From Ideonella paludis (GTDB lineage: Bacteria > Pseudomonadota > Gammaproteobacteria > Burkholderiales > Burkholderiaceae_C), in contig NZ_JAGQDG010000005.1 in assembly GCF_018069865.1 (NCBI RefSeq), positions 124,001 to 188,000 of the forward strand: 64,000 nt of DNA. Direction: 5' to 3'. Position numbers and translations under genes: made by a program. Below the pieces are notes generated by a model that worked only from the letters and a program-made list of their open reading frames with translations, ran no database searches and was not told the origin of the DNA. The stretch's first letter is position 1. Each line of letters opens with the position of its first letter. This document shows positions 38,196 to 47,885 of the stretch, piece after piece.

Positions 38196-38684
38196 ATGAA
38201 GAAGTCGTTGATGGTGGCAGCACTGATGACAGTGCTGTCTGGCGGGGTGTCGGCTCAAGGGTATGGCGGTGTGGATATCGGCAGCACCAAGATCACGGAT
38301 CTGGGCACCAAGTCAGGCCTGGGCGTCTATGGCGGGTACGCATTCAACAAGTCGATGGCTGTGGAATTGGGCTATCGGAAGCTGGGTTCTTGGAAGGTCG
38401 GTCTGGCCGATGTTGACGTCACGACCTTCCAGTTGTCGGGTTTGTTTGGTGCGCCCATCAGTGACAGCGTCAGTGCCTACGCACGATTGGGCATGGGCCG
38501 AGTCAAGGTCAAGGCCTCCTTGGTGGCGACGCCTTACAGCCAGGGCTCTGAGAGCGAGTCCAAGTTCCTGTGGGGTTTGGGTCTCGACGCTAAGTTTGCC
38601 GACAATCTGTCCGGCCGCGTTGAGTACCAGAAGCCAGCCAGCGATACGGGCACCTTCAGTGTGGGCCTGAAGTACAGCTTCTGA
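38196..38684 (+). CDS. Small outer-membrane beta-barrel protein
   Basis: 162 residues. Signal peptide MKKSLMVAALMTVLSGGVSAQ, then alternating strands (GVYGGYAFNKSMAVELGYR, SVSAYARLGMG, LSGRVEYQKP) ending in aromatic VGLKYSF, the pattern of OmpA/OmpX-like eight-stranded barrels. Start ATG 38196 with TAGGAG upstream. Followed by a strong terminator. Function unknown. Confidence 0.88.
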   Translation: MKKSLMVAALMTVLSGGVSAQGYGGVDIGSTKITDLGTKSGLGVYGGYAFNKSMAVELGYRKLGSWKVGLADVDVTTFQLSGLFGAPISDSVSAYARLGMGRVKVKASLVATPYSQGSESESKFLWGLGLDAKFADNLSGRVEYQKPASDTGTFSVGLKYSF

Positions 38685-38706
38685 TTGACGCTGTCGCTGC
38701 TGAAGG

Positions 38707-38736
38707 GGCCGATGACCGAAAGTCATCGGCCTTTTT
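38707..38736 (+). terminator. Rho-independent terminator after barrel protein
   Basis: GGCCGATGAC, loop CGAAA, GTCATCGGCC followed by TTTTT, 23 bases after the stop of the barrel-protein gene. Confidence 0.93.
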
Positions 38737-38805
38737 GCTGCGCGACACACCTGTCTCGGGTTTTCATCGGCTTGCGCAGCCGTTGATGCGTCGAATAATG
38801 CCCGC

Positions 38806-40023
38806 ATGTCCATCCACGCCTTTGCCCCCCGTCCGCGTCGCGCCGCTCAAGGCGTTTGGCTGCCGGCGGCCTGCCTGGGGCTGGACGAAGCGGCGGCCCA
38901 GCAGGTGCTTGCCGACTGGCTGCGGGCCCGGGGGATCTCTGCCCCGCTGAGCTTGCAGGCCGGCGTGCAGGCCAGCGAGATTGGCTGGTGGGCGAGCCTG
39001 GCGCCCGAAGCCGCCCAAGCTTGGATGCCGCACTTCGACACACTGAGCTTGGCCGAGGTGGTTGAGGCCACGCTGCAGGTGCCGCCCGAGCAGGCTTTGG
39101 CCTGCGAGACCCTGGTGGCCATGCTGGGCTCGCCGCTGGGCTATCCCTTCAACAGCTTGGAGGCCTGGGCCTCGGCGGTGCGGGTTCGCTGCCATATTGC
39201 GCAGGCAGCCCAGCGCACGGCGCTGGCCTTCAAAACCCTGGCCGCGGAACGCCCCGAGGCCTTCTGGCGCTATGACGAGGACCACGGTTTTGTGCTGCAA
39301 GCTGGGGCTAGCTTGGTGGAGGCCTTGGTGGCGGCCACCCAGCCTGAGGCCACCGGTCGCCTCTATGACTTCTCTTGTTACCGCGCCACAGAGTACGTGA
39401 TCTTGCTGGGCGTGGTGCGCGAATTGGCCGCTCACCATCCCGCCTTGTTGGCGCAGTTGCAGCAGGTCAATGAGGTTCACGCCATTCGCTCAGGGCTCTT
39501 TCACGATACTTTCTTGGTCGAGCATGGCGAGCATGCTGCGCCGCTGCCCCCCAAGTTTTATGTGCCCGGCGACAGGGTGTGGTTTCGCAATCCGGACATC
39601 GTGTCGTCTGACATCACCGGCTATGAAGGCTCATGGGTGATCTACATGGGCGGCGGGCTGTTCAGCAATTTCTGGCGCCGCGATGCGCCCTTCACGCTCG
39701 AAGCCAAGTGCGTGGAGATCTTTCATTGGCGCCATGCGATGGCCCTGGATGAGGACGGTGACTTGTGCATCGACGAAGGCCTGGTGGCTCGCCATGTGGC
39801 TGACACCGTGGCCGACCCCCAGCGCCTGGAGCAAGTGCTGGGCCGCATGATGCGTCACCGGGATGGCAAGGGTGTCTATGCCGATGGGGGCTGTATTGAC
39901 ACCACCCGCGAGCATCCCCGCTGCGTGGCCCTGGCGGAGACATCCCTACCGGCCACCTTAGCCGACTTGATGCAGCAGTGGGCGCAGCCCGCTTGCCGGG
40001 ATTCCGCGCCTCAGGTCCAATGA
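38806..40023 (+). CDS. tgl: Tgl-type protein-glutamine gamma-glutamyltransferase
   Basis: 405 residues, longer than Bacillus Tgl (about 245), the spore-coat transglutaminase. The matching core has the catalytic Cys191 in DFSCYRATEYVILLGVV, HDTFLVEHGE, and the family pattern YVPGDRVWFRNPD followed by WVIYMGGGLF. An extra N-terminal ~150 residues and a C-terminal ~70 residues have no recognised domain. No signal peptide. Probably crosslinks proteins through glutamine and lysine; the target is unknown in a non-sporulating bacterium. Stands alone, 125 bases after a terminator hairpin region and 100 bases before the GGDEF gene. Confidence 0.75.
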   Translation: MSIHAFAPRPRRAAQGVWLPAACLGLDEAAAQQVLADWLRARGISAPLSLQAGVQASEIGWWASLAPEAAQAWMPHFDTLSLAEVVEATLQVPPEQALACETLVAMLGSPLGYPFNSLEAWASAVRVRCHIAQAAQRTALAFKTLAAERPEAFWRYDEDHGFVLQAGASLVEALVAATQPEATGRLYDFSCYRATEYVILLGVVRELAAHHPALLAQLQQVNEVHAIRSGLFHDTFLVEHGEHAAPLPPKFYVPGDRVWFRNPDIVSSDITGYEGSWVIYMGGGLFSNFWRRDAPFTLEAKCVEIFHWRHAMALDEDGDLCIDEGLVARHVADTVADPQRLEQVLGRMMRHRDGKGVYADGGCIDTTREHPRCVALAETSLPATLADLMQQWAQPACRDSAPQVQ

Positions 40024-40124
40024 GCTCGCAGCGCCGCTAGGCCATCCCCCTGGGGAGGGATGGTGTCTGCCAGCGCCCTCTCCTACACTCGGTGCGTGAT
40101 GGACACACTGAGGGGTACTCAACG

Positions 40125-42935
40125 ATGCGCGAGCCCGGCGGGACTTCCTTGACCCCCTGGGGCCCCAAAGGCCTGCCCAAAACGCTGCTCTGGACCTTGC
40201 TCGGTCTGAACCTGCTGGCCTTCACCCTGGCCGTGCTCACGTTGAATTACAGCCGCGAGCACTATCGCGAACAGGCCTTTGTGGCCACCCGCAACATCGC
40301 GCAGTTACTGGAACGCGATCTGACGGCGGACCTGGATCGCATCGACCAGATCCTCACCGATGTGCAGACGGAAGTGGAGCAACAACTCATCGCTGGCGCC
40401 TTGCAGCCCGCTGCCCTCGATCAACTGCTCAGCCGGCGCAGCTACAGGCTGGATGAACGAGACGCCTTGCGCGTGGCCGATGCCCAAGGGCGCTTGATTT
40501 ATGGCTTGCCCCCTGGGCTCTCCTCCCAGGTCCAAATCGCGGACCGGCCTTACTTCCAGCGCATGCAGTCCGACAGCAGCCCTGGCGTGCAACTGTCAGA
40601 GCCGGTCGTGTCGCGCGTCACCGGCCGATGGTCTTTGGTTGTCGCGCGCAGGCTGACCGACCCCCTGGGCGAGTTTGCCGGCATTGTGTACCTGGCCTTG
40701 CGCCTGGATGGTTTGGAGCAGCGCTTTGCCAGCCTGGACTTAGGGGCTGCTGGTGCTGTGTCATTGCGTGACGCCCATCTGCACCTGCTGGCCCGGCACT
40801 CGGTGCGGCCCCAAGGGCCGACCCCGGTGGGCGAGCAGCGCGTCTCGGAGGACCTGAAACAAGCGCTCGCCCGAGCGCCTCTGCGTGGCGAGTATGTGGC
40901 GGCCACGGCACTGGATGGCATTGAGCGCGCCAACTCGTATCGACGCCTAGAGCGCTATCCCTTGCTGATCATCGTGGGCTTGGCCACGGACGACTACCTG
41001 GAGCGCTGGTGGAGCGAGTTGACCTTGACCTCGACTCTGATGCTGAGCTTTGCAGGCCTCAGTGTGCTGTTTGCGGGGCATCTGCGTGCGTCCTGGCGGC
41101 TGCGAGAGCAGGACATGCACAGTCTGGCGGCTCAAGGCGAAGTGCTTCGTGAGAGCGAGCAGCGCTTTCGCCTGTTGGTGCAAGGTGTGCGCGATCACGC
41201 CATCTTCATGCTGTCGCCCGAGGGCACTGTTCTGAGCTGGAACGACGGGGCCGAACGCTTGAAGCTCTGGACAGAAGCAGAAGTGGTGGGTCAACACTTC
41301 TCGGTGTTCTATCCCCCGGAGCTTGTGGCGGCCGGAGCGCCCGAGCGGCACCTGGCGCGGGCACGCACCCATGGTCACCATACGGTCGAGGAAATCCGTG
41401 TGCGCAAGAGTGGTGAGCGCTTCTGGGCGTCGGTGACACTCACGGCCTTGCATGACCAGGCCGGTCGCCTGACGGGATACGCCAAGTTAACGCGTGACAT
41501 CACGGTCTCAAAACGGGTTGAGCTTCAGGAGCGCCGCCGCCGCACGGTGTTGGAGATGATGCTCAGTGACGCACCGCTGTCGGCCACCTTGCAGGCAGTT
41601 TTGCAAGGGCTGCCTGACCAGGGCGTGGGGCTGACTTCCGCGGTGCTGCTCAAGCCAGCGAGCGCGTCAAGCTTGATACTGGCCGCCCAGCAACCGGCAG
41701 CAGGCGCTTGGCAGAGCTTGCTCAGCGCGCACCCACTGGACACAGCCGACCCCTGGGCGGATTGGCTGCAATCGGCCCAACCCTTCTTGCTGTGGGGCCC
41801 GGACCCGCAAGACCCCGCTTGGTGCATGGCGGCACGCCAGGCACTGGGTGTGCAAACCCTGCTGCTGTGGCCGATTGGGCCGCGGGGTGCGCCCGCTCTG
41901 GGCGTGGTGGTGCTGGGGGTGAGCGACCCCACCCAAGAGAGAACGGCCTTGGCGGCGCTGGCACAAGAGGCAGCAGACCTTTGCTTGATCATCGTGCAGA
42001 GGGCTCGCAGCGCGGAGGCGCAGGCCCTCGCGGCGTCGGTGTATCAGGCCTTGGGTGAAGCCATTGTCGTGACCAGTGCCGCCGGCGAGATACAAGCCTT
42101 GAACCCCGCCTTCCAGCAATTGACGGGCTATCGCACCGAGGCTTTGCAAAGCCTGCCTTTGAAGGACTTGGCCGAGGACAGCAGGGAGTCGGCCTGGTGG
42201 GCTCGGCTCTGGCAGAGCCTGGAGACCACCGGGCGCTGGCAAGGTGAGGTGCGCACGCGCTTTGCCCATGGTGAGGTTCGGCCTCAGTGGTGGATGATCA
42301 GCACCATTGAGGATGAACAAGGCACGGCGCAGAAGCGGCTGCTGATCTTGTCCGAAGTGACTGACAAGAAGCGGGCTGAGGAAATCATTTGGCGGGAAGC
42401 CAATTACGACCCCTTGACCGGTTTGCCCAATCGGCGCCTGTTCATGGACCGTCTGGTGCAGGCGCTGAAGCGGGCGCAGCAAGGCCGTGAAGGCCTGACC
42501 TTGATGCTGATCGACCTGGACCATTTCAAATCGGTGAACGACCAGTGGGGCCACGAGGCCGGCGATGTCGTCCTGCAGACCGCTGCCCAACGCCTGTTGG
42601 CCTGCGTGCGCTCCACCGACACGGTCGCTCGCTGGGGCGGCGATGAGTTCACCGTCTTGCTGACCGGTGCCGAGGACGCCGCACGGGCTGGCGCCTTGGC
42701 CGAGCGCATGGTGGCGTCGCTGTCAGAACCCATTGCTTGGGAGGCCGAGCGCTTGAACATTGGGGCCAGTATTGGGCTGTGCCTGGCGGGCTCATCGCCG
42801 GACGACGCCGAACGACTGCTGAGCCATGCCGACCAAGCCATGTACCAGGTCAAGCGAGCGGGCCGTGGGGGCTTCCGCTTTTATGCGGGCGAGGACGACC
42901 TCTCTGCCAGTTTGACCAAGGCCCACAAGGCTTGA
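40125..42935 (+). CDS. Membrane diguanylate cyclase, Cache-PAS-GAF-PAS-GGDEF
   Basis: 936 residues. Two membrane segments (about residues 19-40 and 300-325) bound an extracytoplasmic dCache sensor; then PAS (RFLLVQGVRDHAIF, 345-470), a GAF-like region (480-640), PAS (AIVVTSAAGEIQALNPAFQ), and a C-terminal GGDEF domain starting DPLTGLPNRRLF with the active site RWGGDEFTVLL. An intact RxxD inhibitory site (RSTD) lies five residues before GGDEF, so the enzyme should be feedback-inhibited by c-di-GMP. There is no EAL domain. Start ATG 40125 has GAGGGG upstream. Its last 55 bases overlap panE on the other strand. Confidence 0.92.
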   Translation: MREPGGTSLTPWGPKGLPKTLLWTLLGLNLLAFTLAVLTLNYSREHYREQAFVATRNIAQLLERDLTADLDRIDQILTDVQTEVEQQLIAGALQPAALDQLLSRRSYRLDERDALRVADAQGRLIYGLPPGLSSQVQIADRPYFQRMQSDSSPGVQLSEPVVSRVTGRWSLVVARRLTDPLGEFAGIVYLALRLDGLEQRFASLDLGAAGAVSLRDAHLHLLARHSVRPQGPTPVGEQRVSEDLKQALARAPLRGEYVAATALDGIERANSYRRLERYPLLIIVGLATDDYLERWWSELTLTSTLMLSFAGLSVLFAGHLRASWRLREQDMHSLAAQGEVLRESEQRFRLLVQGVRDHAIFMLSPEGTVLSWNDGAERLKLWTEAEVVGQHFSVFYPPELVAAGAPERHLARARTHGHHTVEEIRVRKSGERFWASVTLTALHDQAGRLTGYAKLTRDITVSKRVELQERRRRTVLEMMLSDAPLSATLQAVLQGLPDQGVGLTSAVLLKPASASSLILAAQQPAAGAWQSLLSAHPLDTADPWADWLQSAQPFLLWGPDPQDPAWCMAARQALGVQTLLLWPIGPRGAPALGVVVLGVSDPTQERTALAALAQEAADLCLIIVQRARSAEAQALAASVYQALGEAIVVTSAAGEIQALNPAFQQLTGYRTEALQSLPLKDLAEDSRESAWWARLWQSLETTGRWQGEVRTRFAHGEVRPQWWMISTIEDEQGTAQKRLLILSEVTDKKRAEEIIWREANYDPLTGLPNRRLFMDRLVQALKRAQQGREGLTLMLIDLDHFKSVNDQWGHEAGDVVLQTAAQRLLACVRSTDTVARWGGDEFTVLLTGAEDAARAGALAERMVASLSEPIAWEAERLNIGASIGLCLAGSSPDDAERLLSHADQAMYQVKRAGRGGFRFYAGEDDLSASLTKAHKA

Positions 42936-43831
42936 TTCATGGGCGTGGCCACGCCCAACTCCGCACCTCGCCGCGCCACGAAGCCGTTGAGATGGTCGAT
43001 CTCGGTGGGCTTGCCGCGGGCCAAGTCTTGGGCGGTGGACGAGCGCTGTGTGGCCATGCTGACCGCGACCTGGGCGGTGGCCGCCCACATGGCTTGGCCG
43101 TCCAGTGTCAGGCCTTCGGCCTGGGCCACCGCCAAGACTTCATTCACGATGGCCTGTTGAAAGGCCTGCAAGCCGGGCTGCTGGGCCATCACGCCGTAGG
43201 GCTGTTGGGTCAGGGCGGAGATGGCGTTGTAGGCGCAGTTGATCAGCAGCTTTTGCCATAAGGCTTCCATCACCTGGCTGGAGATGCTGACGCCGATCTG
43301 TGCGGGCGCGAAGTGCGCCACCACGGCCTGCAAGCGCTGCATCAAGGCTGGGTCTTGGGCCTGGGCGGCGGTGCGCGGGCCAATCACCAGCTCACCCCGG
43401 CCATGGTGGCTCACGTGGCCCGGCCCCGCCATGCCCGTGGCCACATACACGACGGTGGGGATGACGCAGGCGGCCAAGTGGCCGGCCAAGGTGGCTGCGT
43501 TCTCGACGCCGTTTTGCAGGCTCAGCACCAGGGCGTCTGGGCGCAGCAGCGGCGCGATCTGAGCCGCAATGCTGGCGGTGTCGGTGGATTTGACGCAGAC
43601 CAGGACCAAGTCTGCGCTGCGCAGAGGCTCCAGGGAGCTGGTGGCTTGCACGTCAACGGTGTGCCGCTGCCCCGCCATGTCCAGCAGCAAGCCGCGGCCT
43701 TGAATGGCCGCCACGTGGGCGTCCCGGGCGATCAAAGTGACAGGCCGGCCGGCGCGGGCCAACATGGCCCCGTAAAAACTACCGACGGCGCCGGCGCCCA
43801 CCACCACCGTGGAGGAAAACAAGTTCTGCAT
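42881..43831 (-). CDS. panE: 2-Dehydropantoate 2-reductase
   Basis: 316-residue NADPH-dependent ketopantoate reductase family protein (ApbA/PanE), pantothenate synthesis. N-terminal Rossmann motif VVVGAGAVGSFYGAMLARAG, LVCVKSTDT, VLSLQNGVEN, the catalytic Lys in EALWQKLLINCAYNAISAL, and ARGKPTEIDHLNGFVARRG in the C-terminal domain. Paralogues in the family reduce other 2-oxoacids, so pantothenate is likely but not certain. Start ATG 43831. Confidence 0.9.
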   Translation of the reverse strand: MQNLFSSTVVVGAGAVGSFYGAMLARAGRPVTLIARDAHVAAIQGRGLLLDMAGQRHTVDVQATSSLEPLRSADLVLVCVKSTDTASIAAQIAPLLRPDALVLSLQNGVENAATLAGHLAACVIPTVVYVATGMAGPGHVSHHGRGELVIGPRTAAQAQDPALMQRLQAVVAHFAPAQIGVSISSQVMEALWQKLLINCAYNAISALTQQPYGVMAQQPGLQAFQQAIVNEVLAVAQAEGLTLDGQAMWAATAQVAVSMATQRSSTAQDLARGKPTEIDHLNGFVARRGAELGVATPMNQALWALVKLAERSSSPA

Positions 43832-43941
43832 GCCTCAAGCATAGCAAGGGGGGCATCAAGTGTGGGGGGCGCTTGTGAACCCAGGTGCTGAGGCCCCCGC
43901 GCCAGCGCAGAATCACGCATCTGTTTTGATAGGCACGACCT

Positions 43942-46900
43942 ATGACCATTCGATCCACCGCGCTGGCCCTGATGCTGGCGACCTTTGGCGCGGCCACGCT
44001 GGCCGCCACCCCAGTGGCTGGGCTGGGCCCCCTGCAGCAGCCGCTGTGGCTGCGCAACCCCGCCATTTCGCCGGACGGCAGCCAGATTGCGTTTGGCTTC
44101 CAGGGCCATTTGTTTGTGGTCCCCACCCAGGGCGGGGCGGCCCGTGTGCTGGTGGCCAACAGCCATCACAACACCCAGCCGGTGTGGTCACCGGATGGCC
44201 AGCAGATTGCCTATGCCTCGGATGCCCACGGCAGTTTTGATGTGATGCTGGTGTCAGCCCAAGGCGGGCCCTCGCGCCGCCTGACGCATCACTCGGCGGC
44301 CGAGTTGCCGGCCAGCTTCACCCCTGATGGGCGGCATGTGCTGTTCAGCGCCGCGCGCGCCGACAGCGTGCGCAATGTGCAGTTCCCCAGCCGCGCGGTG
44401 ACGGAGCTCTACAAAGTCTCGGTCGACGGCGGCCGCCGCCCCGAGCAGGTGCTGACCACCCCGGCCTTGTCTGCGCAGCTCAACGCCGCGGGCAGCCAGA
44501 TGCTGTATGAGGACTGGAAGGGCTATGAAGATGATTTGCGCAAGCATCATGTCTCGCCAGTGGCTCGTGATGTCTGGCGTTATGACCTGAAGACCGGCCA
44601 GCATCATCAGCTCACCCGCTTTGGGGGCGAAGACCGCAACCCGGTCTGGTCGCCCGATGAGCAGACGATTTACTTTCTGAGTGAAAAGAGCGGCTCCTTC
44701 AATGTCTGGAAGATGCCTGTTTCGCAGCCCGACGCGGCGGTGCAGGTCACCCAGTTCAGCAAGAACCCGGTGCGCTCTTTGAGCATTGCCCGCAATGGCA
44801 CGCTGAGCTTTTGGTTTGACGGAGAGATCTACACCCTGGCGCCTGGCGCGGCGCAGCCCACCAAGCTGGCCCTGAGCATTGCGGCGGACACCCAGGCCCG
44901 CGCCAAAGAGGCGCTGACCTTGCGCCAAGGCGCCACCGAGGTGGCGCTGAGCCCCGATGGCCAGGAGATGGCCTTTGTGGTGCGCGGCGAGGTGTTTGTG
45001 GCCTCCACCGAGTTTGGCGATACCCGGCGCATCACCGACACCCCGGGCCAAGAGCGCTCGGTCAGCTTCAGCCCCGATGGCCGGCGCCTGATTTATGCGG
45101 CAGAACGCGCGGGCGTGTGGAGCTTGGTCGAGATTGCGCTGGTAGGCCCCAAGAAAGACGTGCCCTATTTCTTCAGCGCGACGCAGTTCAAGACGCGCAC
45201 CGTGCTGAGCAACGCGCACGACAACTTCCAGCCGCGCTACTCGCCCGATGGCAAGGAAGTGGCCTACTTGGAGAACCGCAACACCCTGAAGGTGTTGAAC
45301 CTGGCCAGTGGCCAGACGCGCGTGGTCATGCCGGGTAGCGCCACCTATTCCTATGCCGATGGCGACCAGTGGTTTGACTGGTCACCGGACGGGCGCCACT
45401 TGCTGGTCAATTTTGTCGACCGCAATCGTTGGAGCAGTGAGGTCGGTTTGGTGGACGCCCAAGGCAAGGGCGCGATGCTGAACCTGACGCACAGCGGCTA
45501 TGAAGATGTGCGCCCGATCTGGGCCATGGGCGGTCAGATGATGATCTGGGCCAGCGACCGCATGGGCTTCCATGCCACCGGCGGCGCGGCCCAGCATGAC
45601 ATCTATGCCTTGTTCTTCACCCGGGCGGCGCAAGACCGCTTCAAGCTCGACAAGACGGACTTCGCCTTGCTGAAGAAGCGCGAAGACGAGCAAGAGAAGG
45701 CCGAGGCCGAGAAGAAAGACAAACCCGACGAAAAGGCTGGCAAAGCCAAGAAGGCTGAAGGCAAGGCCGCCGAGGGGGCCGAGGAGATCAAGCTCCCAGC
45801 GCCGCTGGCCATTGAGCGTGACCGCATTGAAGAACGCACCGCCCGCCTCACCACCCAATCCGCCGTGATGCGCGATGCCGCCATGAGCAAGGATGGCGAG
45901 ACTTTGCTGACCCTGCAGCAGGTGGCCGATGGCGTGGAGTTGTGGCTGCACAAGCCGCGCGCCAAAGAAAGCCGCAAGCTCAGCAGCTTTGCCGGCGGCC
46001 CCAACCCCGAGGCCCCGACCCTGCTGGTCTTGGATGCCAGCACCGAGAACGGCGTGGTCTTGTCGGGCGGCGTGATCCACAAGTTCAAAGTGCCCAAAGA
46101 CGAGGGCGAGTTCAAGGCCGAGCCGCTGAAGTGGGCTGCCTCGTTCACCCTGGACCGGGCGGCAGAGCGGGCTGAGATGTTTGAGCATGTCTGGCGCCAG
46201 ACCAAGGCCAAGCTGTACGTGGAGGACATGAACGGCGTGGACTGGGACGGCTACAAGAAGATCTATGCCCGCCAACTGCCCTACGTCAACAACAACCACG
46301 ACTTTGCCGACCTGCTCAGTGAGATGCTCGGTGAGCTGAATGTCTCGCACACCGGGGCCAGCTTCCGCGCCAACCGCAAGCCTTTGGACACCACGGCCGA
46401 GCTGGGTGCCTTCTTTGACGAGACGCATCGCGGGCCGGGTTTGAAGATCGCCGAGATCTTGGACGGTGGGCCGCTGGCCCCCGCCAGCTTAGGCCTGAAG
46501 CCCGGCATGGTGATCGAGCAGATCGACGGCGTGCCCATTGCGGCCGGTGCCGAGGTGGACAGCCTGCTGACGCAAAAGATTGGCCAGCGCCTGCGCCTGA
46601 CCGTGCGTGACCCGGCCACGGGCAAGGCCGCCGAGCACAGCGTCAAGCCTATCCATCCGGGCGAGCACGAAGAGCTGCTGTATCGCCGCTGGGTGCGCCA
46701 GCAGCGCGAGACAGTGGACAAGCTCTCAGGTGGACGTTTGGGCTATGTGCATGTGCGCGGCATGGACGACGAGAGTTACCGTGACGTGTTCTCCGAGGTC
46801 ATGGGCCGCCACAGCGGCAAGCAAGCGCTGATCGTGGACACCCGCTTCAACGGCGGCGGCAACCTGACCATGGACTTGGTGACCTTGCTCTCGGGCCGCA

Positions 46901-47283
46901 AGCATTTGGAGTTTTTGCCGCGCGGCCAAAGCCTGGGCTGGGAGCCTGCGGGCAAGTGGCACAAACCCTCTTTGGTGCTGATGAGCGAGAGCAATTATTC
47001 CGACGCGCACCTCTTCCCCTGGACTTATCGCCACTACGGCCTGGGCAAGCTGGTGGGCATGCCGGTGGCGGGCACGGGCACGGCCGTGTGGTGGGAGACG
47101 CTGCAAGACCCCAGCTTGGTCTTTGGCATCCCGCAAGTGGGCTTCCGCGACCAGAAGGGCGAGTTCATGGAAAACGCCCTGGTCGAGCCTGATGTGCGCG
47201 TGGCCAATGACCCCGCCCTGCTGGCGCAAGGCCGCGATCAGCAGTTGGAAGCGGCCGTCAAGGAACTGCTCAAAACCCCTTGA
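43942..47283 (+). CDS. Exported tricorn-like S41 peptidase
   Basis: 1113 residues. Signal peptide MTIRSTALALMLATFGAATLA; six-bladed WD40-like beta-propeller N-terminal (repeated SPDG motifs: AISPDGSQIAF, WSPDGQQIAYAS, FSPDGRRLIYAA), a second propeller, a Lys/Glu/Ala-rich linker (around residues 575-625), a core domain, a PDZ domain (LAPASLGLKPGMVIEQIDG) and a C-terminal S41 protease domain with catalytic Ser in LMSESNYSDAHLFPW and FNGGGN. Same layout as archaeal tricorn protease. Probably a periplasmic or cell-surface oligopeptide-degrading enzyme. Follows panE divergently by 110 bases. Confidence 0.92.
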   Translation: MTIRSTALALMLATFGAATLAATPVAGLGPLQQPLWLRNPAISPDGSQIAFGFQGHLFVVPTQGGAARVLVANSHHNTQPVWSPDGQQIAYASDAHGSFDVMLVSAQGGPSRRLTHHSAAELPASFTPDGRHVLFSAARADSVRNVQFPSRAVTELYKVSVDGGRRPEQVLTTPALSAQLNAAGSQMLYEDWKGYEDDLRKHHVSPVARDVWRYDLKTGQHHQLTRFGGEDRNPVWSPDEQTIYFLSEKSGSFNVWKMPVSQPDAAVQVTQFSKNPVRSLSIARNGTLSFWFDGEIYTLAPGAAQPTKLALSIAADTQARAKEALTLRQGATEVALSPDGQEMAFVVRGEVFVASTEFGDTRRITDTPGQERSVSFSPDGRRLIYAAERAGVWSLVEIALVGPKKDVPYFFSATQFKTRTVLSNAHDNFQPRYSPDGKEVAYLENRNTLKVLNLASGQTRVVMPGSATYSYADGDQWFDWSPDGRHLLVNFVDRNRWSSEVGLVDAQGKGAMLNLTHSGYEDVRPIWAMGGQMMIWASDRMGFHATGGAAQHDIYALFFTRAAQDRFKLDKTDFALLKKREDEQEKAEAEKKDKPDEKAGKAKKAEGKAAEGAEEIKLPAPLAIERDRIEERTARLTTQSAVMRDAAMSKDGETLLTLQQVADGVELWLHKPRAKESRKLSSFAGGPNPEAPTLLVLDASTENGVVLSGGVIHKFKVPKDEGEFKAEPLKWAASFTLDRAAERAEMFEHVWRQTKAKLYVEDMNGVDWDGYKKIYARQLPYVNNNHDFADLLSEMLGELNVSHTGASFRANRKPLDTTAELGAFFDETHRGPGLKIAEILDGGPLAPASLGLKPGMVIEQIDGVPIAAGAEVDSLLTQKIGQRLRLTVRDPATGKAAEHSVKPIHPGEHEELLYRRWVRQQRETVDKLSGGRLGYVHVRGMDDESYRDVFSEVMGRHSGKQALIVDTRFNGGGNLTMDLVTLLSGRKHLEFLPRGQSLGWEPAGKWHKPSLVLMSESNYSDAHLFPWTYRHYGLGKLVGMPVAGTGTAVWWETLQDPSLVFGIPQVGFRDQKGEFMENALVEPDVRVANDPALLAQGRDQQLEAAVKELLKTP

Positions 47284-47310
47284 GCCCCGCAGTGGCGGGC
47301 CGGCCGGCAC

Positions 47311-47496
47311 TCAGGCGCTGCTGGCCTCGCCGTCAAAGTCCACCAGCACGCTGGCCAGCTCCAGCGCGCGCCAGAGGTGGGGGGGCATGTTCAAGATGCC
47401 TTCGGGCGTCTTGGCCCAGCGCGTCCAGGCGCTGATGTCGTGGTGCTGCTCGGGGGTAAGCAAGTGTTTGGCCAGCATCTCGTCAAGCGTTTGCAT
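47311..47496 (-). CDS. Small conserved-looking hypothetical protein (61 aa)
   Basis: Starts MQTLDEMLAKHLLTPEQHHDI (ATG 47496), acidic, no membrane segment, single frame with coding character, and an AGGGTGATATG start context. Converges with the tricorn gene by 27 bases. Unrecognised; possibly a regulator-like small protein, no evidence. Confidence 0.6.
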   Translation of the reverse strand: MQTLDEMLAKHLLTPEQHHDISAWTRWAKTPEGILNMPPHLWRALELASVLVDFDGEASSA

Positions 47497-47595
47497 ATCA
47501 CCCTCCAGTGCGGTGTTGACCCTTGCTGCAAATCATCGCACGGATGAGTGGAATGCCAATGGCTTGAATAAGCGCCGCCGCCCCCCACTTCCTTA

Positions 47596-47859
47596 GGGTC
47601 TGTTGACATACAAATCCTGCCCGCGCAGGAGTGTCCAAGGGCGCTGGAGTAGGCGCGATCCGCAGCCCGGGCTGATGCCCGGGCAAGGTGAGCAACGCCC
47701 GCCAGCACCCTTGGACGCCCTGCCCTCAGGGTGAGTCCTACAGGCCACGCCATTCGTTGTTACGCCGCTTGCCCGCACAGAGGTGCGGGCGGCGCAGCGC
47801 GCCTAGACTGGCATGGCCTGCAGGGCTCACGCGGGTAGGATTTGTATGTCAACAGACCC
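47596..47859. mobile_element. 264-bp MITE-like element with TA target duplication
   Basis: Near-perfect terminal inverted repeats (47593-47625 and 47830-47862, 33 bases, one mismatch, starting GGGTCTGTTGACATA) flank a core without a gene. If the ends are GGGTC and GACCC, both sides carry the dinucleotide TA, as in IS630/Tc1-mariner-type and some IS5-type elements. The core is itself palindromic: GTCCAAGGGCGCTGG pairs with CCAGCACCCTTGGAC, GCCCGGGC-TGAT-GCCCGGGC is a perfect hairpin, and CAGGCCACGCCA pairs with TGGCATGGCCTG. Non-autonomous; no transposase. It ends 25 bases upstream of the MtfA-like start. Confidence 0.75.
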
Positions 47860-47885
47860 TAATCTCTCGACTGAAGGGTGTGGTG

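Noticed and set aside
47688-47885. N-terminal extension of the MtfA-like protein into the MITE
   Set aside because: The extra 66 residues are translated from palindromic element sequence without domain features; a GTG start after the element fits better.
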